A stretch of 64,000 nucleotides of DNA from Flectonema sp. DT1601 (taxonomy: Eukaryota; Euglenozoa; Diplonemea; Diplonemida; Diplonemidae): positions 511,001 through 575,000 of the forward strand of contig OZ025821.1 of the NCBI GenBank assembly GCA_964019425.1. The letters run 5' to 3'. The translations under genes were made by a program, and so were the position numbers. The notes under the pieces were generated by a model. It saw only the letters and a list, made by a program, of their open reading frames with translations, did not search any database and was not told the origin of the DNA. This document shows positions 40,952 to 51,175 of this stretch, piece after piece. How positions within the stretch are numbered: position 1 is the first letter of the stretch; each line of letters begins with the position of its first letter.

Positions 40952-41407
40952 GTTTTAAAAAAGAGAGTAAGAAATACACCTGACAAGAGTAAGTATCATT
41001 AATTTTAGAACAGAAAAGTGAGAATAAGAAAAGTAGAGATTAGTAAAAGAAAAGTATTCATTTCCACAGTTTCCTAACATCAAAAGGGTAATAGAATATG
41101 TAGTTTCAGGAGCCTTAATCTTATACTACTTGTCCCTTTTTAGGCCTTCATCAGTAAGTTCTAAGGGACTTCATTCTATGTTGAAGTTGCTATCGTTCAA
41201 AGATAAAAATCCATCGGAGCTCGCCAGGATAGGGCTAGCAATGTTTATTTGCTTTTGCTCAATTTGAATTTTTGACGTCTGGACACCTGATAAGAGTAAG
41301 TTATGTATAAATCTTTTTTTATGAAATTCAAATAACACATAATAAAAAATAATAAAGCGATCCCTTTTTTTTGAGGGGTCACATCCGTGACAAAGGGGTT
41401 GAAGGCG
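40952..41407. other. Intergenic filled largely by repeat A copy 3
   Basis: Contains the CaaX gene acceptor at 40980/40981, repeat A (40991-41192) and the second member of the flanking direct repeat (41283-41304). No gene. Confidence 0.65.
40991..41192 (+). repeat. Dispersed repeat family A, copy 3 (most complete)
   Basis: AAGTATCATTAATTTT to ATTCTATGTTGAAGTTGC. A near-identical 20-21 base direct repeat (ACACCTGACAAGAGTAAGT at 40976 and ACACCTGATAAGAGTAAGT at 41283) brackets it together with about 90 further bases, as a target-site duplication would. Confidence 0.8.
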
Positions 41408-42538
41408 CTATATAGTATCGAAGGCACTGTCTGTGGTGACTTGGTTTTTGTTAGTTATCTTGTCAATTAGTTTTTGTTGATTTTCTCCGATGGTTTTGAG
41501 TGCTTCAGATGCGCGTTTAGGATTTCGATAGTACAATCGTGAACCGGCTCCGCGTAGTCTAGACTCTTCAAGTTCTGTGGAGAGTTCAGTTGACTCTCTG
41601 TGCATGCTTTGAAGAATGTGACCAACCTTGTAGTGGCCGCCTCCATGTTTTTGAATCACATCTTCCTCCTTAGAATTAGATTTTTTTGCATCAACTGGAG
41701 CAACATAAGCATCAGTTTCATATCCCCAATCGAATACTTCAGAAGCATACGATGCAGGTGGTACTGCACTGGGCAACTCATAGGCATCTACAGAATCAGC
41801 AGAAAAATCTTTGAAAGAGTCAAGCAGGGGTCCTGGTGATACCCTACAATGTCTATTTATATAGCAATACTGACTTAATGAACCCAACTCAGTTGGAGCG
41901 TCTGTTAAGTGTTTTACATCTAGTGATGGACCGTGGACAATTTGAAGGCTTGACAACATTATTCCTTCAGTGAAGTCCTTCAATTTATGAAGAATACCTT
42001 TATCGTGGGTTGTCCACAGAGCGTATATCGTTCGGGGTGCTGACTGAAATTTCCAAAATGCTATTGAGAATTTATCTGTGTGAGGGGAAATGCGTGCCCT
42101 TGAAAAAGCATAAGATAGTTTTGGGTGATTGCTTATAGAGAGGACGCAGGGAATTAAGCAAGACTCGGGATCTAATAAAAGCAATTGATACATCTGAGGG
42201 ATGATTATTCTCTTTATTTCAGCAGCAATCCCGCGACCTCCGGGGGATGCTGGTGGAATCTCTGATTTGAAAGTAGATAAGTTCCTTCTTTGCGTCAGTT
42301 CAGATTTTGGAATTATTATTTTCTCAGGTTGCCATTTTCCTTCAACAACATTAGCACTCGATTGCTCTTGTTGTTCTTGCATTTTTATTAGTTTTAGCTG
42401 TTCGTGTCTCTTTCGGTTTACTTCACTATTGCTCATCTCAACCACACTTCTGATTTCATTTGCCCTTGCTCTTCTTTCTTGCCAGGAAACAGACCGAATC
42501 TGCTTCGACAGCGTCTGAAGACATCTTCTCTGAAGCAT
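41408..42538 (-). CDS. Uncharacterised protein with possible mitochondrial presequence
   Basis: 376 residues, not recognised. The N-terminus (MLQRRCLQTLSKQIRSVSW) is rich in Arg/Ser with no acidic residue for the first 20 and can form an amphipathic helix, as in mitochondrial targeting peptides. The central part (IIIPQMYQLLLLDPESCLI, AFSRARISPHTDKFSIAFWK, IYALWTTHDKGILHKLKDF) looks like one globular domain, perhaps a ribosomal or assembly-factor type alpha/beta fold; a weak RbfA-like impression cannot be supported. The C-terminus is charged helix. The ATG lies nine bases after ATTTAATTACCTTCAG (42547/42548), one of the cleanest acceptors in the window. Confidence 0.65.
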   Translation of the reverse strand: MLQRRCLQTLSKQIRSVSWQERRARANEIRSVVEMSNSEVNRKRHEQLKLIKMQEQQEQSSANVVEGKWQPEKIIIPKSELTQRRNLSTFKSEIPPASPGGRGIAAEIKRIIIPQMYQLLLLDPESCLIPCVLSISNHPKLSYAFSRARISPHTDKFSIAFWKFQSAPRTIYALWTTHDKGILHKLKDFTEGIMLSSLQIVHGPSLDVKHLTDAPTELGSLSQYCYINRHCRVSPGPLLDSFKDFSADSVDAYELPSAVPPASYASEVFDWGYETDAYVAPVDAKKSNSKEEDVIQKHGGGHYKVGHILQSMHRESTELSTELEESRLRGAGSRLYYRNPKRASEALKTIGENQQKLIDKITNKNQVTTDSAFDTI

Positions 42539-42857
42539 AACTCCTCCTGAAGGTAATTAAATAAAGCAATTTTGAAAAAAAAACTATACAGAAAACAGTA
42601 ATATAACAACTTGTGATGTTTTTGCTTGGGTCACGAAACCCGTGAACCGACTTAAACTGATAAAGCTAAAGGAGGTTTACGTGTGCTGCCTCAGCATTAT
42701 TTTTTACGTTCTTACAATACTTGCTAATTGCAAAAATACTTTTTACGAACAACTAAGAGAACAGTAAAGATTAATTATAATTCCTTCAACCAAACAAGTT
42801 GAAGAACACAAAAAATAATATCACCCTTGAAAAAGAAAAAGAATAGCATAATAATTA
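42539..42857. other. Intergenic with repeat B copy 2
   Basis: The acceptor of the preceding gene at 42547/42548, then repeat B in inverted orientation to 28571-28700, then AT-rich sequence to the LRR gene stop. Confidence 0.65.
42606..42732 (+). repeat. Dispersed repeat family B, copy 2
   Basis: AACAACTTGTGATG to TTGCTAATTGC; see 28571-28700 for the inverted partner. Copies differ mainly by transitions and small indels. Confidence 0.8.
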
Positions 42858-44090
42858 CTACTCACCTAAAGAGTTCACCGCAACATCAGCTGCTGCGTAT
42901 TTTATAAACATCTCAAAGACCGTTCTATTAATTCGAGACAACTGAACATATTTCAGTAAGTTGCATCTATGGAGGAAATTTCCTCCGACTTTAGTCACAC
43001 TACTAAGACCTGAAAGGTCAACAGAAGTTATTCGTGAACAATAAAACAAGAAATAACCTCCAATAGTGGTGACACTACTAAGACTTGAAAGGTCAAGAGA
43101 AGTGAGGTGTGAACAGGAAGACACGAAAGAATTTTCAATAGTGGTGACACTATTAAGACCTGAAAGGTCAAGAACAGAGATTTCTGAACAGGAAGACAAG
43201 AAATAATCTCCAATAGTAGTGACACTACTAAGACCTGAAAGGTCAAGAGAAGTGAGGTGTGAACAGTAAGACAAGAAATTATTTTCAATTGTAGTGACAC
43301 TACTAAGACCTGAAAGGTCAAGAACAGCGATTTGTGAACAAGAAGACAAGAAATTATTTTCAATTCTGGTGACACTACTAAGACTTGAAAGGTCAAGAGA
43401 AGTGATTTGCGAACAACAAGACACGAAACAATTTCCAATTCTGGTGACACTATTAAGACTTGAAAGGTCAAGAACAGCGATTTGTGAACAGGAAGACAAG
43501 AAATAATCTCCAATAGTAGTGACACTACTAAGACCTGAAAGGTCAAGAGAAGTCATTGAACTTCCAGACAAGAAATAATCTTCAATAGTGGTGACACTAC
43601 TAAGACCTGAAAGGTCAAGAGCAGTGATAGAAAAACAGAGCTGCATGAAGCATCCTGAGATGACTGTGATACTAGAATTTGAATTGCGGAAAGAAATCCT
43701 TTTGATAGCCGATGACATCATAACAGCGTGTACACTGAGGCGACCATCCTCTGAGAATGAGGGAGTGTCCAGGTATAAGTATTCCTCTTTGTGGTTTCGT
43801 ATCCAACTAAGCAACTTCTCCCGTTTTGCATCATCAACAAACCAGCATTTACCGAACAATCGAAATTGCTTCCTCTGCAATTCCATCTCGCTGTTTGCAC
43901 CCACTCCATGATCTGCCAGTCTCTCAGTTTCGCAAAGGGTATCACCGGCGAGCGAGAGTTCAACTTCCTCCGGATCGAGATCCCACTCCATAGCAGCCGT
44001 CGTCAACACGTCGCCGACAAGAGAATTAGCACCAACCGTCACTGACACTGCGGGGAGTACCAAATCAGAGCTCGTCACAAATACCTGCAT
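42858..44090 (-). CDS. Ubiquitin-like domain plus leucine-rich-repeat protein (BspA-like LRR)
   Basis: 410 residues. Residues 1-75 (MQVFVTSSDLVLPAVSVTVG, GDVLTTAAMEWDLDPEEVEL, LADHGVGANSEMEL) read as a beta-grasp ubiquitin-like fold without a C-terminal GG. A linker with FGKCWFVDDAKREKLLSWI follows. Residues 155-375 are nine near-perfect 23-residue LRRs of the type (I/L)TSLDLSGLSSVTTIGDYF-LSSCS, plus N and C caps. The DNA repeats are also alike (unit 69 bp, roughly 43010-43625), so the array is young or gene-converted. Such LRRs occur in expanded families in protists and serve protein-protein recognition. No signal peptide or anchor, so intracellular. The stop overlaps a GGTGAGTAG that looks like a donor, but splicing to the only nearby acceptor also ends at once. 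Confidence 0.82.
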   Translation of the reverse strand: MQVFVTSSDLVLPAVSVTVGANSLVGDVLTTAAMEWDLDPEEVELSLAGDTLCETERLADHGVGANSEMELQRKQFRLFGKCWFVDDAKREKLLSWIRNHKEEYLYLDTPSFSEDGRLSVHAVMMSSAIKRISFRNSNSSITVISGCFMQLCFSITALDLSGLSSVTTIEDYFLSGSSMTSLDLSGLSSVTTIGDYFLSSCSQIAVLDLSSLNSVTRIGNCFVSCCSQITSLDLSSLSSVTRIENNFLSSCSQIAVLDLSGLSSVTTIENNFLSYCSHLTSLDLSGLSSVTTIGDYFLSSCSEISVLDLSGLNSVTTIENSFVSSCSHLTSLDLSSLSSVTTIGGYFLFYCSRITSVDLSGLSSVTKVGGNFLHRCNLLKYVQLSRINRTVFEMFIKYAAADVAVNSLGE

Positions 44091-44163
44091 TGTTTTGAGT
44101 GATCTGATGAAAGACTGATTATGGATTCATTATATAAATTAATATCAGTTAAGGAAACGCAAT

Positions 44164-44194
<31 letters not shown>

Positions 44195-44227
44195 CGATGT
44201 AATAATTTTTAAATACAATCGTATCGT

Positions 44228-44279
44228 GAGTAATCCATATACCTCCTTATCTCCATTCTCGTCATCATCAGTTATGGTG
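44228..44279 (+). repeat. Dispersed repeat family C, copy 2
   Basis: GAGTAATCCATATACCTCC to CATCAGTTATGGTG, partner of 28233-28277. Confidence 0.6.
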
Positions 44280-44724
44280 TAAAGGAATACCTAGTGCAGG
44301 GGGAGGTGAAAGGAAATAGTTTTGAGAAACCACAACACAATCAGGATCGATGCCGAAGTATAAAGTATTCTATTTTTAAAAAAAATTTTAAAAAAAAAAA
44401 AAAAAAAAGGGTACAAAAGTAAGGAATCAGTTTGATAACGAAGTCTAAGTTGATTTATAAGAAAACAAGAAATAATAAAATGAAGTGTCACTTTTTTATT
44501 TCTCATTTTAAGTCTCTAAAAAAAGGATTCCTTAGAAGTTAAGATTAACGCCAAGATAAGAAGAATACAGATACAAGAAAGAAAGAAAAAAAAAAAAAAG
44601 AAAAAGAAAAAAAACATAATATTATAACGAAATAAAAATACAATTTTCGGTGAAGAGGTTTTTTTTTTTTGAAACAAATTAATTCCAAATTTTTATATCA
44701 TACAAATTAAAAATAAAAAAAACC

Positions 44725-44811
44725 ATTCAGATTAGCCTTATATTTCGTTGAACGCAGACAAAATCCTGTCGCACGGCATGACAACAAGAAATACCGGCTT
44801 TCAATCTGAAT
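44725..44811. repeat. Inverted repeat / stem-loop
   Basis: Arms 44725-44737 (ATTCAGATTAGCC) and 44796-44811 (GGCTTTCAATCTGAAT) pair over 13 bp with a three-base bulge; the 58-base loop and a following CCGAC-TAC-GTCGG mini-hairpin (44818-44830) add structure. Lies upstream of the LRR gene. Could be a structured RNA or a repeat relic. Confidence 0.45.
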
Positions 44812-44832
44812 AGTTCTCCGACTACGTCGGTA

Positions 44833-44863
<31 letters not shown>

Positions 44864-45039
44864 ACGTTTATAATTCTGTCACCAATAGGAGTAAAGTACA
44901 AATATAATTGCTATGATAAGAACCAAAGAGGGGAAAAACAGTTTGATTAGGTTCATACGAATAAATCTCTTGCATTGTATCGGAACTCAATAATAAAATT
45001 AAAAAGCTCATGACACAATTGACTAAAATGTTAATACAA

Positions 45040-45177
45040 GCTAACACTCTGCAATCGACGTACTTGCTCTACATTATAATCAATGTTTCCAACTTATCCG
45101 CATACATGTCTCTTTTTCCGTGTTGTCATTCAGTGCAGTACGGAATCGAGTTATTCAATTACGAATTAATCGTGAGC
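45040..45177 (+). repeat. Dispersed repeat family G, copy
   Basis: CTAACACTCTGCAATCGACG, ACTTGCTCTACATTATAATC, TGTTGTCATTCAGTGCAGTA, TCAATTACGAATTAATCGTG; very close to 27758-27870 and ending about 32 bases from the neighbouring stop codon. Confidence 0.8.
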
Positions 45178-45208
45178 CAAAGAGAGAGAGCTCCAAAAGA
45201 TAGTTTCA

Positions 45209-46180
45209 TCACGAGACTGCCTTTAGACCCACACTCAAACCTAATATCGTCGCAACCAAAAGCTGATTGAAATCTATTCCTGAAACACCTCTCACTAGAT
45301 GAACAGTAACATGAATACATGCTAACTGAAAAGAATTAATAGGAACACCCATAAGTGTCAGGGTATTAAACCTACGAGGAGCTGCAGCAACAAGTGCCAA
45401 TAAGAATAAAACTGACGAACTGCTTCCTGAAATAATCTTCTCCTTCGAGTTAACTTGAAGGAACTTCGACACATAACAAACGATTCCAACCAAAGTAATG
45501 ATAATCACGAGAGAGATTTTACCTCTTAAGATCGTAGTAGCAGATGGGCATACAATTGACAGGACTACGAAATCGATTAGCGATCTGACCAAATCGTTGC
45601 TACTCCACGAATGGGAAGCGACTTGGAATACTTTTCTGTTCACTGTTTCTTCACCGAATACCAAATTCACTAGTTTTGTATAATTAATGAGATTCAGTGC
45701 TAAGAACGACAGCGGAACAGCCTCCGTGAGCACACCCGGAACTGGACACCACACTGTTAACATTCCTATGAAGAATTCAGATGGCGACGTTGATGTCTTT
45801 GATGATTTCAACCAGGCAACTGAAAATAATCCACAATGTACACTGTACACAGAGCGTGACCCACGTTGCCATGCTGCGAGACCAGTTCCTACTACCCAAC
45901 CGTGCTGAACTTGGTACATTTTAGTAACATATTGTCCAAAATTTGATATAGTTGGACAAGTTACAAACAACACGATGATGACTGCTAATATTAATAAGTA
46001 AGTTGTTGAACTTTGGTTTTTTAGATACTCAATAATTATGGGTTTTGAACGTTCTTCACAAGGGACTTGTTCAGACTGAAAAGGAAGCTGCTCAACGACA
46101 TCATCGAACGGAGAACAAGAACGAGAAGCAGACTCAATAATCGATGACTGTTCGCTACGAGGAGTAGGTAACTGACTGAC

Positions 46181-46225
<45 letters not shown>

Positions 46226-46723
46226 CGGTAGCAGTTCCTCATCACTACGACAATCAATATCACTGGTACTAATAACTGTCGATGTCATTGTTGGAGAAGG
46301 TTCTGGCGTCAGTTGCTGTGCGTCAACTATCGGTGATGCAGAACAACGAGGCAACACAACTGATCTACCTGAATATTTATTCTTATGAGCAGTAATCAAC
46401 TGACTTATATCTGACGCTCTAGTCACTCCCGATCCAGTAGATGAACTACTCCTACTTGAAGGTGCTGATGAATTCGTATCTGTCCATCTTTTTGTTGATG
46501 GTAGTATTCTAACAGGTGTTGTTTGAGAATCCATTTCTTTAATTGTTTTCATCATGTTATCAAGACGTGATTTAATTGGTTTGGTTTGATATTTTATTCT
46601 TACTTCGGAGTCAAGTCTTTGTTGTCGCATCCCGCTAAGCTGACTTCCATCCAAGTCTCTCATAAGTTGAGGGACTCTTTTTTCTCGAACTAAACCTTCG
46701 GCCGGAGGTGTAAGTATTCTCAT
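45209..46723 (-). CDS. Uncharacterised polytopic membrane protein with long Ser-rich N-terminus
   Basis: 504 residues. The N-terminal 240 residues are basic, Ser/Pro/Thr-rich and likely cytosolic, with a Ser homopolymer coded by an ATC/TCA-type microsatellite near 46174-46222. From residue 243 there are about six hydrophobic helices (TTYLLILAVIIVLFVTC, FFIGMLTVWCPVPGVL, LIDFVVLSIVCPSATTIL, LVIIITLVGIVCYVSKFL, SVLFLLALVAAAP, LLVATILGLSVGLKAV). No transporter or enzyme motif is visible. The layout (disordered N-terminus, C-terminal helices) resembles nuclear-envelope or ER-shaping proteins, but this is a guess. ATG follows TTATCATTATTTCACAG (46736/46737). Confidence 0.68.
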
Positions 46724-47296
46724 TGAATGTATGTTCTGTGAAATAATGATAAATATTAATCTTCCCTAATTTTCTGCTCATTTTTGGTAGTAACGTCACT
46801 TCTTTGAAATCATTTTTTTTTTTTTTTTTTTAAAGTTTCTAGAGTAAAGCAATACATTATTATTATTATTTTTTTTTTTATAAAAAAAAAAAAAAAAAAA
46901 ACCAATCGCATGACATGCTAATAAGATACAGCATGAAGGGACCTAACTGTTTTCTTTTTCTTATTTTTTTTATAGTTGTTTTTTTTCCGTGGTTTTCTTT
47001 TTTGCTTCATTCGTGTCCTCCTTCCTTTTCTTTTTATTTTTTTTTATAATTTTTTGGTGAGTTGTCTGTCAGAAATGTTTTTCGAGGAGTACTTTAATAA
47101 AAAAAAAATGGGGAATTTAGTAAAAGAACAATTTTTTTTTTTTTTTTTTTTAAAAAAGTTTTTTTCCTTCTTCCCCCCCAATACAGAACAACGTAAAATA
47201 ATACAACGCAGAAAACCATCCAACAAAAACATGTACGTACCACTTTCCAGTCCTCTGAAACTTACTTATTCTGTACCTTCAGTAATTCTTGCAAGC

Positions 47297-47327
<31 letters not shown>

Positions 47328-48286
47328 GTAATTTTTTTTTTATTGTATTCAGTACCAGAATTCTGAAAAAAATATGTGGCAGCCTCTTTTTGAAGAAGAT
47401 GAGTTATGTAATTTGTTTCCACACAGATGAATTGGAAAGGGGAACGGGGGTGGAAGAAAAAAGGGGGAAAAAAAAAACTTATGTTAGTTACTGAAAAAGG
47501 AAAAAAAAAAAAAAAATAAATAAAGAAAAAATCATAATTTACTTACATTACACACTCGTGTTTTTTTTTTTTTTTTTTTTTTTTTCATTTTTCTTAGTAC
47601 TCTCATTTCTATTCATCAGATGTTGTTAAAAATAATACGCCAAAAAAAAAATAATAATAAGGGGGGAGTGTGGGGATGTGGTGACACTACGGGATATGAT
47701 TATATTAAGAACAAATCCCTTTTTTTAATTACTTTTATTTTTTTAGACACGTTTTTTAGTGATTATTTTTCTTCACTTGAGTGATCAATTTTATAATTAA
47801 AAAAAAACACAACGGGGAAAACTAACACCGTTTTTTTTTTTTTTTTTTTTTTTCCAATTTTAGTTTTCTTCTTTTGTCGCCCTTTTGTACGTCTTTTTTT
47901 TTTTTTGTTTTTATTTTTTTTTTTGATTATTATCTACGTACGCAGAGCACACTATTTTTTTTATTTATTTATTTTTCCCCCCTGTTTTTTTTTATATTCT
48001 GTACTTCTTTTTTTCTTTGCCCTGCTACCTTGGGAAAAGCTAACGGGAAATAGGAAGGGGAGTAAGAAGAATAGGGAACAATCTAGGTAAAAGTTTTTTT
48101 TTTTTTTTTTGGAGAAGATGTAAAAAGGAAGGTCAAGGGGCAGAAGAGGAAAAAAAAAAAAGAAAAAAAAAAAGAGTGAAAGTAAAAAAGGAGTTAACTA
48201 GAAACAACATTTTTTTTTTTTTTGTTCCATCATATAACACATCACCATGTCAAAGGACTTCAATGCCGAATATCAAACTCAACGCC
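46724..48286. other. Intergenic, 1.6 kb, dense homopolymers
   Basis: Many T and A runs, including several of 20 or more. Short coding-like patches exist on both strands (minus 47250-47170, KWYVHVFVGWFSALYYF; plus 47371-47425, MWQPLFEEDELCNLF) but neither has a credible start, partner exon or family. Nothing called. Confidence 0.5.
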
Positions 48287-51143
48287 CTAAGAATCCTGAA
48301 GAGGTGGTGCCGGTGGCTGTGGTTGCTGTGGAGCTTTTTGCTGCACAGGAGCTCGTTTTTTCTGATTCATAACACTCTCAAGAGTAGTAAACAATCTTTT
48401 AATCTCTGGAGGGCTAATAATATAAGGTTTATTCCATAAGTCATACTCTGGGTTGTGCATCAACTCTAAAAAGGTACCCAAAACACCCCACAGAAATAAA
48501 TGTGTGTGCTCCAACACACGCTCAATTAACACCTTCATAATCATTTCCTGAGTACCTAGATCTGGTTCTTTGAAGAGACCGAGTAGGATTTCCGAAAAGT
48601 GAAATGTGTGATGGTTCAAATCACGGAGATGATTAGCAGCAGCACACAAGAAGTGATATCTCGCTTCCATTGGAAGTTTTGAGCAAACACCTGAGTACAA
48701 AGCATAAGAATTTTCCCATCTTTTTGCTCGAATTTCGTCTTGGTTTGGACCTTGACTGCTGCTGTCGTAAGTAAGTACGGCCGTTTGAGCTACTAAAGCA
48801 GAAATTAGTGGGATGTCAACTTCAATGGTTCCGTCACTTCCAATGTCGTGAAGACCGTTTGCAATTTCCAAAAACATCTCATCAGAGCTGTTACCTTCCA
48901 CTATAATATCCGTTATGCTATCCAAATGCATTGCGCCAGTCTTTCCTTGCAAAATTTTACCACTGAAATCTGCATGTACACTTGGTACTTTCAAATTAAT
49001 TCTTTCAGCCTCGTACATAGCCCTTGGTTCCGGCATTCTGGTACCTTTTGGTTTGCTTGACAGAATAACGTTTCTCATCTGAAAACACTTCGCAGGGATG
49101 ACGTTGCACAGAGGAATGTGAAAAGCATAATGAAATTGAGGAAAATCGTGATTTATGACCATTAATACTTTAAGCAATCCTTTATATAATAAACGATGAG
49201 GTTCTGAAACTTCACCAGCATTGAGATACGGAGCCAGATATTGCAACACTGATTTTATTAGTTTAAGATAAAGGTTTGGATGGTAATTAATGAATTTAGG
49301 CATCGCGACCCTATGGGAGATTAAATCCAACCAGGCAAATGCAAATCCAGGAACCTTATCAGGAGTAATGAGGAGTAAAACTTCTCCGAAGTGTTGAAGA
49401 AAAGACTTTGATACTGCGTCTTTAGTCTCTTCAGTTCCTGTTGCCTGTGGTAGTATCACGTTAAGGCTACCTAGTAGGTTTGAAAATAATCGAAAGTATG
49501 GTTGCTGACAAAATGTTGTTTGAGCTCTCTCAGTTTTCCCAATCTCCCATTTCGCGTTTGCGCGATTTTCATGAAAATGATGATTTTTCATCAGAACTCG
49601 AGTTATAACGTTGAGTACCTTCTTTAGGAGATGAATGGCAGCAGTTCTGGGTTCTGGTTTCTTCCACGTACATCCTTTGATAAGTGCTAACACTAAATCA
49701 TAGACCGCATCAGGTCCTCTGAAAATATTTGGACAGCTATCAGTAGAAACCAACGGCTGAGGAGGACTCGCTGCTGGTCTACCTCCCGTTTTCATTTTCG
49801 ATTGTTTGATTTCAGTGTAATCAGGTTTTGGAACCTTCGCCATTTCAGTGCTGAAATACTCAACACTGATTTCCACCATCAGAGTGAGGAATCTTTCTAA
49901 GTTTGATTCAGGGCTGAGGAAGTTAGATTGTTGCATGTTTTGTAATAGTTTAGCTTCCTCATCAATAATGCTCGTTGAGTCAGCTTTACCTGATTGTTTA
50001 CTAGCACACAGTTGAAGCAATCGGTGGAAAACATCCAAGGCTTGGTCTCGTCTTGGTCCTGTTGTCCCTTCCGGAAGCGGTGTTGTTGTTGTCGGTATTC
50101 TCACTGTCAGTTGATCTTTTTGTTTCTGAACAACCTCTTGCAAGATTAAAAGAGTTTTTTGAAATGCTGCTCGTTGGACTTTTCTCTCATCAACAACACA
50201 TCTTTTCACAAGTGTTCTAACGAACTCGACTGTTACTTTTGGAGGAGGACTCTTCTGAGCAAGATCTTGAGCAAGAAATTCATCAAACTTTTTCATGTCA
50301 ATTAATTGTGTTTCGATAAACCTACGAGCTAGTTCTTGCAGTTCCCATCTGCGTTCATATTTAGCAAACTGTTGCCACACTTTTGTTTGAACTTCAGCTT
50401 GGTAAGTCTTCGTCATATCTTGCAAGATACAAAGATACAATTCAGTAAAAAAGTTTTCAGGATCTTTCAGCATCGCATCACCAAGAGAGAATAGCCTTTC
50501 TACTACATGGTCAACAAGCTTTTGTGGTTTAAATTGATCATTCTTACTGGGGATCACCTTAGTCACTCTCTGCTTAATATCTTCACTATGTTTGCAGACA
50601 TTGGTTAATGTAAGCGGTCCTGGTGCATGTGGAAGACTGCTGTACTTATCAAAAGCTTCAGTAATTTCTTGAATGCTTCGCTCAAATTGCTTCACAACTG
50701 GACTCATGTACTTATTTTGCAATTCAGAAAGCGATGCTCCAAAACTAGTGTATAACACTTTGTGTAAGTGGAGTAATGATGATGGAAGGAGTGGTTGAGC
50801 GAGTGATTCGATGAATTGAAGGTGACGAGTATTGTCAGTTACGAAATATTTAAACAGCTCTGCATTTGATCGACCAAACCATCCTCCTCCTTCGGATAAT
50901 TTTCTTCGTCGAACAAAGTGATCCTGAAGTTCTTGATTTATAGCTATAATTGAATCATCTTTAGCCTTTTCACAGAGTATGTCCAAACCAAGTTGCAGAT
51001 TCTCACGAATTAACGAAGGAAGTAACTCTCCTTCCTGTTCCATGTCCTGCTTCTTTAAGAAAGCACTTATAGTGGTGCTCATGGTGTTCGTTAGAATTCC
51101 CTGTTTTTGTTTATTTTGGTTTTAATGATGTAGTGGAGGGGTC

Positions 51144-51175
<32 letters not shown>

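Larger units (their letters stand above)
44091..45208. other. Intergenic, LRR gene to polytopic membrane gene
   Basis: C/T and A runs, repeat C copy 2, the 44.73-kb stem-loop and repeat G copy (45040-45177). No gene. Confidence 0.6.

Noticed and set aside
43294-43911. Plus-strand ORFs opposite the LRR array
   Set aside because: Repeat-driven shadows of the 69-bp LRR units.
46976-47494. 172-codon plus-strand ORF rich in Phe
   Set aside because: Built from T homopolymers; no domain, no start context.
51080-51082. MSTTISAFL as the start of a separate 931-residue gene
   Set aside because: The ATG is seven codons inside CNOT1 exon 4; upstream exons and phase-0 junctions continue the conserved Not1 sequence.
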